Source: JBFLYC01 sp040756735 (lineage in GTDB: Bacteria > Bacillota > DSM-16504 > Desulfitibacterales > Desulfitibacteraceae). Taken from it: a DNA stretch of 20,298 bases. The DNA lies in the NCBI GenBank assembly GCA_040756735.1, contig JBFLYC010000043.1, positions 1 to 20,298 on the forward strand, read 5' to 3'. Made by a program: the position numbers and the translations under genes. The notes under the pieces are model-generated. The model was not told where the DNA came from, ran no database searches, and saw only the letters and a program-made list of their open reading frames with translations. Shown piece after piece: positions 1 through 5,917 of this stretch (within the stretch, counting starts at the first letter, position 1; each line of letters begins with the position of its first letter).

Positions 1-154
1 TCCTTTTTTGACGTTGGCTTGGTAGTAGTTCCCTACTACCTCGCTCGGGTTTAGTTATCACTGTTTAATTCTCAAAGACCAATTTGTACTGCTTGCTTGT
101 TGTACTGCCTGCTTGTTTTTCTCCAGCATCTGACTGTCTTGCTGTCGCGACAGG
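1..154 (-). other. rRNA operon leader, upstream of a 16S rRNA gene lying beyond the window
   Basis: Read on the minus strand, this stretch has the make-up of a clostridial pre-16S leader. It starts just downstream of a strong promoter and contains a boxA-like antitermination sequence, GGTCTTTGAGAA (about 69-80). It also has a perfect 8-bp hairpin with a GGAA (GNRA-type) tetraloop (21-40), and ends in ACGTCAAAAAAGGA at the window edge, a typical lead-in to the GAGTTTGATC start of 16S. No mature 16S sequence can be shown, because at most the first few bases would lie inside the window. That 16S follows is inference from the leader and promoters. Confidence 0.75.
85..116 (-). repeat. 16-bp tandem duplication in the rRNA leader
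   Basis: Two adjacent copies, TGTACTGCTTGCTTGT (85-100) and TGTACTGCCTGCTTGT (101-116), differ at one base. They lie in the transcribed leader between boxA and the promoter. This looks like a recent tandem duplication; no function can be assigned. Confidence 0.85.
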
Positions 155-160
155 AACTTC

Positions 161-190
161 ATTCTATCACATCTTGACGCTTAATGTCAA
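161..190 (-). promoter_or_regulatory. rRNA promoter P2 (proximal), sigma-A type
   Basis: On the minus strand there is a perfect -35 TTGACA (190-185), an 18-bp spacer, and -10 TAGAAT (166-161). Transcription should start near 154. A perfect 12-bp palindrome, CTGTCGCGACAG (142-153), begins right at the predicted start. The strength and position fit a stable-RNA promoter. Confidence 0.8.
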
Positions 191-311
191 TTGGTAAGTA
201 ATGGCATATTCTTTATTCTGTATAGCTTTTCATAATAAATCTTGTTTTTCAATGGTTTAATGCTTATATGCCATTTTTTTCTTCCAATCTTGTTTTCAAA
301 CGACATTGGTT

Positions 312-341
312 ATAATATCACCTTGTTATATGGTTTGTCAA
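312..341 (-). promoter_or_regulatory. rRNA promoter P1 (distal), sigma-A type
   Basis: On the minus strand there is -35 TTGACA (341-336), an 18-bp spacer, and -10 TATTAT (317-312). It lies about 150 bp upstream of P2 with the same direction and spacer length. Tandem promoters of this kind are the normal arrangement for Firmicutes rRNA operons. The interval between the two promoters (191-311) holds no gene that I can see. Confidence 0.7.
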
Positions 342-432
342 TAGGATTATACATGATGCTTTTTGCTTTGTAAGCATTTTATGGCTTTTTAGTCATTGAT
401 TAAGCGTTCTCTATAAGTAAATTGAAACTGCT

Positions 433-691
433 CTACATTAAATAAAGACATTTATGTATTAAGTCAATGCCGGTTTCTTTTTCATAGTTATATAATCTAG
501 CCCTAAAGTTAGTTAAGGTGTTAATTGAAACAGGCTGTTGTTCAAAGCTAGTAGTTCTTAGTGCATACTGAAATCTGGTGTCAAAGTGTAGTGAGCCGAT
601 TAAGTCCTCATCGGTTAGTCCAAAGGTATTGGGGTATTGTATTTAATGGGTCCATCATTGTAATCTGTTGTGAATTGTTTCTGCAAAACAT
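433..691 (-). pseudogene. decayed IS1182-family transposase (N-terminal remnant)
   Basis: The start ATG (691-689) has a good Shine-Dalgarno GGAGGAGT (708-701) and opens a frame beginning MFCRNNSQQ and continuing through DPLNTIPQYL before a stop at 610-608. The next frame then gives GLTDEDLIGSLHFDTRFQYA, followed by LRTTSFEQQPVSINTLTNF and an LYNYEKETGIDLIH segment, up to a stop at 435-433. The second part matches my memory of the DUF772-type N-terminal region of IS1182-family transposases (FDxRFQYAL, TTSFEEQP, ETGxDLI). In intact relatives several dozen residues separate the two parts, so the remnant has an internal deletion plus a frameshift and lacks the catalytic domain. Weak similarity may continue to about 373 past further stops. 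It cannot encode an active transposase. Confidence 0.8.
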
Positions 692-726
692 GTAATCCTT
701 ACTCCTCCAAGGGTTCTGATACTTAT

Positions 727-755
727 ATTATATCAGTTTTACCCTTTTCTGTAAG
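727..755 (-). promoter_or_regulatory. possible promoter of the transposase remnant
   Basis: On the minus strand there is a perfect -10 TATAAT (732-727) with a 17-bp spacer to a partial -35 CTTACA (755-750). It sits 36 bp upstream of the remnant's ATG, with the Shine-Dalgarno between. If active it would drive transcription through the dead transposase toward the rRNA promoters. Confidence 0.5.
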
Positions 756-842
756 GGATTTCATGCTTTTTGTGGGACAATCATATTATATATTTCTCTA
801 CACATAAATCCCCCCTGCTACTTTTATAGGTTAAACTCTTAA

Positions 843-1517
843 CTAAAGTTGGTTGATATCCGACAATGTGGCCTGTGCCCCAATATCCAACAACATATAG
901 GTATCTGGCACAGGTCCTACAATGATAGTATCAGCTATTGGCACTCTAGTTTCAACAACTGTCTGAGTATTTATTAATGGAAATATAATCTTCATTTCAC
1001 TACTAACATTTAAAAAAATCCGATGCCTTGTTTGATTTATCCCCGCTTGGGAAAAATCATCAGATATTTGTACTCTTACCGTGCCGATGGGAAGCATCCG
1101 AAACTTTATTCTTGGACCATAATCAGCAAAGAGCTCACTTCCAATTATTTGTCCCAGTGGTATATAAAAAACTTCTCGGCGCATATCTTCCAATTGATGT
1201 TGAATTTTTAATACAGATTCAGATGCAAGTTTATTAACTGCCATAATATTTGCCTGCATAAAAACTACCCTGTCATCCTTATCTTTATGTGGCAAAATTA
1301 AATCGGTATATCTGACATCCATAGCTATTTCCTCTAATATAGCTTTGTGAATTGCTTCATTTGCAGTCCATTGAGCTTGTGTTTCAGCCACAGATCTAAT
1401 GGTGGGTCTTATGCCAATTTCAACCAACATAAAAAACAGAAAAATGCAAACACATAAAAGTATTATGATTTTAGTCAGGGAGTTAAAATAACGCACTTTT
1501 CCTCTTCTTCTGTACAA
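843..1517 (-). CDS. yunB: sporulation protein YunB
   Basis: This 224-residue protein is recognised as the YunB family, membrane-linked sporulation proteins of endospore formers whose molecular role is poorly known. In Bacillus subtilis yunB belongs to the mother-cell sigma-E regulon. A basic N-terminus (MYRRRGK) precedes one membrane segment (about residues 16-35). The extracytoplasmic part carries the conserved stretch PIGTVRVQISDDFSQAGINQ. The start codon is TTG (1517-1515), placed by a Shine-Dalgarno-like GGGGGTGAT (about 1525-1533). A CATATATT about 30 bases upstream resembles a sigma-E -10 element (consensus CATACANT), but I see no clear -35. No convincing terminator follows the gene. 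Confidence 0.88.
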   Translation of the reverse strand: MYRRRGKVRYFNSLTKIIILLCVCIFLFFMLVEIGIRPTIRSVAETQAQWTANEAIHKAILEEIAMDVRYTDLILPHKDKDDRVVFMQANIMAVNKLASESVLKIQHQLEDMRREVFYIPLGQIIGSELFADYGPRIKFRMLPIGTVRVQISDDFSQAGINQTRHRIFLNVSSEMKIIFPLINTQTVVETRVPIADTIIVGPVPDTYMLLDIGAQATLSDINQL

Positions 1518-1583
1518 TTTTAAATCACCCCCTTATAACTTAAATATATGAAAATTTTTTGGAAAGGTGCAAAAGATTAAAAC

Positions 1584-1620
1584 AAAAAAAGAATACTCCC
1601 ACAGTTAGGGTAGTATTCTT
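1584..1620 (-). terminator. intrinsic terminator after tyrS
   Basis: On the minus strand the stem AAGAATACTACCC / GGGAGTATTCTT closes a 7-base loop and is followed by a run of seven U. It lies just past the tyrS stop and separates tyrS from yunB. Confidence 0.92.
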
Positions 1621-1648
1621 TCTTCAAAGATAATGCCCTGGTTATTTA

Positions 1649-2890
1649 TTAAATTGCTTTATGGACACGAATTATCCTTAGATATTTTCTTTTTCCAATT
1701 TTAAGTACCATATCATTTTGGGGTTCTAGGTAATAGTCAACATCCAACAATTTGGTGTCATCAACCTTTACTGCACCTTGACTTATCAACCTTCTAGCTT
1801 CACTCGTACTAGATACTAATCCTGAATCAACTAGAAGTTTTGGCAGCCATATCTTATTATCTTCTAAATTTTCTTCAGAAATAATATAATGTGGTATGTC
1901 GTCAGGTAGTTCTCTCTGTTGAAAAACCTTTTTGAAGCTCTCCTCAGCCTTGTGAGCAGCATCTTCCCCATGATACATGGCAACTAGCTTCTTGGCCAAT
2001 TGCATTTTTACATCCCTTGGGTGAACCTGATTATTTGCTAAACGGAACTTAATTTGGTTTAATTCGTCTAAAGAGATGTCAGTTACCAGCTCATAATAAC
2101 GTATCATCATTTCGTCTGCTAAAGACATGGTTTTACCATAAATCTCATCAGGGGGTTCATTAATTCCAATATAATTACCAAGACTTTTACTCATTTTTTG
2201 CACACCGTCTAAACCCTCTAGGATAGGCATGGTAATAGCAATTTGGGGCTCTTGTCCATACTCTTTTTGCAAAGTTCTCCCCATTAATAAATTGAATTTT
2301 TGATCTGTACCGCCTAATTCAACATCGGCATTTAGAAACACTGAATCATAACCCTGCATTAATGGGTAAAAAAATTCATGGACACTGATAGGTTGATTAG
2401 TATTATATCTTTTAGCAAAATCATCTCTTTCAAGCATTCTTGCAACTGTTGTTTTTGCAGCAAGCTCAACAATTTGTTCAAAGGTTAATGGAGCCAACCA
2501 ATGGCTATTAAACACAATCTTGGTCCTTTTATAATCTAATATTTTGAAGATCTGCTCTTGATAAGTCTGGGCATTTTTATTAATTTCTTCTTCGCTTAAA
2601 GGCTTGCGTGTTTCTGACTTTCCTGTAGGATCTCCTATCCTGCCTGTAAAGTCTCCGATTAAAATTACTATTTGATGTCCTAATTCCTGAAACTGTTTCA
2701 TTTTATGCAATACCACTGTGTGCCCTAGGTGAATATCAGGAGCACTTGGGTCTAAACCTAATTTTATTATTAACGGTTTGTCTTCCTTTAATGATTTTTC
2801 TAGTTTTGCAATAAGTTCTGTTTCTGGGATTATTTCAGCAGTTCCTCTTTTAATAACATCTATCTGATACTTGATATCTTTTACTAACAT
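1649..2890 (-). CDS. tyrS: tyrosyl-tRNA synthetase
   Basis: This class I enzyme charges tRNA-Tyr with tyrosine in the cytoplasm. The chosen start is ATG at 2890, preceded by GGAGGGAT, giving 413 residues, the usual size. The frame stays open upstream to a TTG at 2935, but that extension reads through a hairpin and U-tract and is unlikely to be coding. The HIGH motif is HLGH (residues 54-57) and KMSKS is at 232-236. An S4-like RNA-binding domain occupies roughly the last 70 residues. The LIGDFTGRIGDPTGKS segment (about 77-92) fits the TyrZ-like branch rather than the classical TyrS branch; this subtype call is from memory. The gene stands alone between its own promoter and terminator and is divergent from the PBP gene. 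Confidence 0.95.
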   Translation of the reverse strand: MLVKDIKYQIDVIKRGTAEIIPETELIAKLEKSLKEDKPLIIKLGLDPSAPDIHLGHTVVLHKMKQFQELGHQIVILIGDFTGRIGDPTGKSETRKPLSEEEINKNAQTYQEQIFKILDYKRTKIVFNSHWLAPLTFEQIVELAAKTTVARMLERDDFAKRYNTNQPISVHEFFYPLMQGYDSVFLNADVELGGTDQKFNLLMGRTLQKEYGQEPQIAITMPILEGLDGVQKMSKSLGNYIGINEPPDEIYGKTMSLADEMMIRYYELVTDISLDELNQIKFRLANNQVHPRDVKMQLAKKLVAMYHGEDAAHKAEESFKKVFQQRELPDDIPHYIISEENLEDNKIWLPKLLVDSGLVSSTSEARRLISQGAVKVDDTKLLDVDYYLEPQNDMVLKIGKRKYLRIIRVHKAI

Positions 2891-2904
2891 GGTATCCCTC
2901 CAAA

Positions 2905-2939
2905 TGAAAAAAATAAACTTCTTACCGGTGGGCAAGAAG
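2905..2939 (-). terminator. terminator-like hairpin in the tyrS leader (putative attenuator)
   Basis: On the minus strand CTTCTTGCC (2939-2931), loop CACC, and GGTAAGAAG (2926-2918) form a 9-bp stem with one G-U pair. It is followed by the U-rich tract GTTTATTTTTTTC. The element lies between the predicted tyrS start site (about 2953) and the ribosome binding site. On the plus strand the stem has a mismatch and no U-tract, so it is built for the tyrS transcript. No T-box core (TGGNACC) is present. Confidence 0.65.
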
Positions 2940-2959
2940 GGGCTTATTGTCGATAATAC

Positions 2960-2989
2960 ATTTTAACATAATTAACCTTTAATATTCAA
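2960..2989 (-). promoter_or_regulatory. probable tyrS promoter
   Basis: On the minus strand there is -35 TTGAAT (2989-2984), an 18-bp spacer, and -10 TAAAAT (2965-2960). The resulting leader would be about 63 bases and would contain the hairpin at 2918-2939. Confidence 0.5.
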
Positions 2990-3033
2990 CAATTTTGAAC
3001 ATAAAACAGTTTTTTTCAATATGTTTGGTAATG

Positions 3034-3046
3034 TGCTATAATGTTA
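3034..3046 (+). promoter_or_regulatory. upstream extended -10 promoter of the PBP gene
   Basis: The 13-mer TGCTATAATGTTA contains an extended -10 element (TGnTATAAT, TATAAT at 3037-3042). The -35 region is poor (T-rich), as is common with extended -10 promoters. An identical copy lies 71 bp downstream. Confidence 0.5.
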
Positions 3047-3104
3047 CTGCCCCATATATGTATATAAAGGTAGAATTTATTATTTCTGATTACTGTGCTA
3101 TTTA

Positions 3105-3117
3105 TGCTATAATGTTA
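3105..3117 (+). promoter_or_regulatory. downstream extended -10 promoter of the PBP gene
   Basis: This is an exact second copy of TGCTATAATGTTA (TATAAT at 3108-3113), 44 bp before the start codon. The -35 match is weak. The Shine-Dalgarno AAGGAGG (3146-3152) follows at good spacing from the ATG. Confidence 0.55.
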
Positions 3118-3160
3118 GACAAAAGTTTTATTATTCCGTACTGTCAAGGAGGCAAGATAC

Positions 3161-5884
3161 ATGTCAACTACTGACAAACGACACCCTAAGAAAAAGCGTA
3201 GATTGAAAGTAGGGCGTTTAATTATACTTGTTCTTGTTTTTTCCTTATTCATAGTCGGCGGTGCTGGCATCGGTTTTATGGTTGGGGTTATTAAAAATAT
3301 GCCTGACTATGATCCGGGGAATTACAATCCTGATTTATCAACAAATATTTACGATAATCAAGATAAATTATTCGGCCAATTACGGGGAGCAGAAAATAGG
3401 ATATGGGCTGATTTTAATGAAATTCCTGAAACCGTAAAAGAAGCATTCCTGGCTACTGAGGATCACAGGTTTTATAGTCATTTTGGAGTTGATTTAGAAG
3501 GAATTGCAAGATCAATTGTGGCTAATATACGCCACGGGTATGGATCTCAAGGAGCTAGTACCATTACTCAACAGCTTGCTCGTAACGCTTTTATTGGCAG
3601 CAAAGAAAAAAAGATGGAAAGAAAAATACAAGAAGCAATTCTTGCAATTAAACTTGAAAGAATGTATACAAAAGATGAAATTTTTGAATTTTATCTAAAC
3701 CATATTTATTTCGGAGCTGGTGCATCCGGTATTAAGGCAGCTGCTCAAACTTTCTTTAACAAAGATTTAAATGAATTAACCCTTGCTGAGAGCGCTACTT
3801 TAGCCGGCCAGGTCCAAAGACCCGCGTCTACACCTTTTAATAACCCTGAGCGAGCCATGGCCCGCAGAAATACAGTATTATCATTAATGGTTCGCCATGG
3901 ATATATAAGTGAAGAAGAAGCCAATGCAGCAAAACAAGAAGAGTTTAATCTCAATGAGGACAGGCAAAAACTACAAGAGAATTTTCCATGGTTTACCGAT
4001 TATGTAATTAAAGAAGGCTCTATGATATTGGAAAGCCTGGGGATAGAACCAGTTCAGCTCTTTACGGGTGGTTTGAGTGTCTATACTACCATGGACACAA
4101 CCATGCAGACAAAATTAGAAGAACTATATAGTGACCCCAAAAACTTTCCTCCAAATATAGAAGATGTTATAGTTGAAAGCGCTGCTATTTTCTTGAATCA
4201 CAATACAGGCGAAATTAAAGCTTTAGTTGGAGGAAGAGAACTAGTTACTCGAAGAGGATTAAACAGGGCTACTGACATGAAGAGACAGCCTGGTTCTTCT
4301 ATAAAGCCAATTGTTGCTTATGCCCCGGCACTGGAAATGGGTTATTCTCCTGCAACAGTTTTAGACGATGCTCCCGTGGAATTCCCTAGTGTTCCAAAAC
4401 CCTATTCTCCAGTTAACTATGATGGACGTTTCCGCGGGTTAATAACCATGAGGGCAGCCATAAAAGACTCAGTGAATATACCGGCAGTTAAAATGTTACA
4501 CCAGATTGGTGTTAATACTGGCTTTGAATTTGGTAAAAAACTAGGTCTTCCTCTTTTAGAAAGTGACAAAAACTTAAGTTTAGCCCTGGGTGGACTCACA
4601 GAAGGTGTATCACCCTTAGATATGGCAAGAGCTTATGGAGCTTTTGCAAATCAGGGAATATTGGTAGAGCCTTATACTATAAGAAAGATACTTGATAAAG
4701 ACGGACAAGTTTTGTATGAAGCCAACCCAAATAAAACAGTGGTGATGAGTGAGCAAACCGCTTATTTAATGACAGACATGTTGATTACAGCTGTTGAAAG
4801 TGGAACTGGAACAAGAGCTAGACTTGGCAACAGACCTGCAGCAGGTAAAACAGGAACAACACAGCTTCCTGCTATTCCACAATTTGCCAACGTTAAGGGC
4901 AACAGGGATGCTTGGTTCGTTGGATATACTCCTGAATACACTGGAGCAGTATGGATGGGTTTTGATGAAACTACAGTCAAGCACTACTTGCGTTCGGTTT
5001 ATGGAGGGCAATTGCCCGCTTCTATTTGGAAGCAAACTATGGAAACCGGCTTAAAAAACCAACCCATTAAAGATTTCACTAAGCCAAATAACCTCGCTTA
5101 TATTCCTGTTGATGCCAAATCTGGCTTAATGCCCAGTGATCTGACCCCGAGCCAGTATATTATTAATGAAATTTTCACAAGAAATAATGTACCAAAAGAT
5201 ATTTCTACCGCATGGATAGAAGCTCCTATATGTGCTGAAACAGGTCAAAGACCATCTGCCTACTGTCCAGATGTGGTAAATGGCATCTTTTTGCAAAGGC
5301 CTGTTCCCTATGAACCGCCTCCAAGCAGACCTGGTGTATATCCCGAAGATTGGGGACTTCAATATCCATCTGAAGTATGCAGCATCCATGGACCTGGCAC
5401 TCATGTAACAGTTTATTTATGTGAAGATGAAAGACATAGAGGTGTACCATATTTAGCCATTTTGCCAAAAGAAGGTTACATTGGTGGTTGTCCGTCTGAC
5501 GTAATAACTCAAAGGAGTTTTCCGGCAAATGAGGTTCCTAAAGATTACTGCCCTCTTCCAGACCATCAATTAACAATTGCCAGCAGCAGCGCAGATGACC
5601 ATTTTATAGATAATGATGAGGCTAAACTAGACTTAAAACTTGAGTTTATAAAAGATAACAATAATAATATGGGAGTACTGCTTGTCTGGAATTCTCTGGG
5701 CCCTGATATCACCTATAATGTTTATCGTTGGGAAAACAATAATGCAAAACGCTTGTTAGGATCAACTACGGACACAAGTTTTCTTGATGAAACCGTCAAT
5801 ACAGGTAAAAATTATAAATATCAAGTTATTGCCGGTAACAGAGAAAGCAAAACCCAGTCCATTCAAATAAAATCCAATAATTAA
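3161..5884 (+). CDS. class A penicillin-binding protein (transglycosylase/transpeptidase, PBP1A family)
   Basis: This bifunctional cell-wall synthase polymerises glycan strands and cross-links stem peptides outside the membrane. It has 907 residues: a basic cytoplasmic tail, a membrane anchor (about 20-44), a GT51 transglycosylase domain with the catalytic ATEDHRFYSHFG motif (E100), then the transpeptidase domain. The transpeptidase shows SxxK (S379-K382), SxN (S437-N439) and KTGT (563-566), so both active sites are intact. After the transpeptidase there is a Cys-containing linker, then a fibronectin type III-like module at about 820-905 ending in KYQVIAGNRESK. The start ATG follows AAGGAGG by 8 bases. 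It is the only plus-strand gene here, divergent from tyrS and convergent with mutS2. Whether it is the ponA orthologue or a paralogue cannot be judged from one window. Confidence 0.93.
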   Translation: MSTTDKRHPKKKRRLKVGRLIILVLVFSLFIVGGAGIGFMVGVIKNMPDYDPGNYNPDLSTNIYDNQDKLFGQLRGAENRIWADFNEIPETVKEAFLATEDHRFYSHFGVDLEGIARSIVANIRHGYGSQGASTITQQLARNAFIGSKEKKMERKIQEAILAIKLERMYTKDEIFEFYLNHIYFGAGASGIKAAAQTFFNKDLNELTLAESATLAGQVQRPASTPFNNPERAMARRNTVLSLMVRHGYISEEEANAAKQEEFNLNEDRQKLQENFPWFTDYVIKEGSMILESLGIEPVQLFTGGLSVYTTMDTTMQTKLEELYSDPKNFPPNIEDVIVESAAIFLNHNTGEIKALVGGRELVTRRGLNRATDMKRQPGSSIKPIVAYAPALEMGYSPATVLDDAPVEFPSVPKPYSPVNYDGRFRGLITMRAAIKDSVNIPAVKMLHQIGVNTGFEFGKKLGLPLLESDKNLSLALGGLTEGVSPLDMARAYGAFANQGILVEPYTIRKILDKDGQVLYEANPNKTVVMSEQTAYLMTDMLITAVESGTGTRARLGNRPAAGKTGTTQLPAIPQFANVKGNRDAWFVGYTPEYTGAVWMGFDETTVKHYLRSVYGGQLPASIWKQTMETGLKNQPIKDFTKPNNLAYIPVDAKSGLMPSDLTPSQYIINEIFTRNNVPKDISTAWIEAPICAETGQRPSAYCPDVVNGIFLQRPVPYEPPPSRPGVYPEDWGLQYPSEVCSIHGPGTHVTVYLCEDERHRGVPYLAILPKEGYIGGCPSDVITQRSFPANEVPKDYCPLPDHQLTIASSSADDHFIDNDEAKLDLKLEFIKDNNNNMGVLLVWNSLGPDITYNVYRWENNNAKRLLGSTTDTSFLDETVNTGKNYKYQVIAGNRESKTQSIQIKSNN

Positions 5885-5892
5885 TAGTAAAT

Positions 5893-5917
5893 AAAAGGGA
5901 GCATTAAGCTCCCTTTT
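5893..5917. terminator. bidirectional terminator shared by the PBP gene and mutS2
   Basis: AAAAGGGAGC, loop ATTAA, and GCTCCCTTTT form a perfect 10-bp stem whose ends supply a U-run on each strand. It lies between the two convergent stop codons, and its left-strand arm reaches the mutS2 stop (5919-5917). Confidence 0.92.

Noticed and set aside
741..760. Hairpin CCCTT ... AAGGG after yunB as a terminator
   Set aside because: The stem has only 5 bp, there is no U-run after it, and it overlaps the promoter of the transposase remnant.
2891..2935. Upstream TTG start for tyrS adding 15 residues (MPTGKKF...)
   Set aside because: The extension reads through the hairpin and U-tract, has no Shine-Dalgarno of its own, and ATG 2890 is preceded by GGAGGGAT and gives the normal family length.
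2891..2990. T-box riboswitch upstream of tyrS
   Set aside because: No TGGNACC core or Stem I is present and the leader is only about 63 bases; only the terminator-like hairpin remains.
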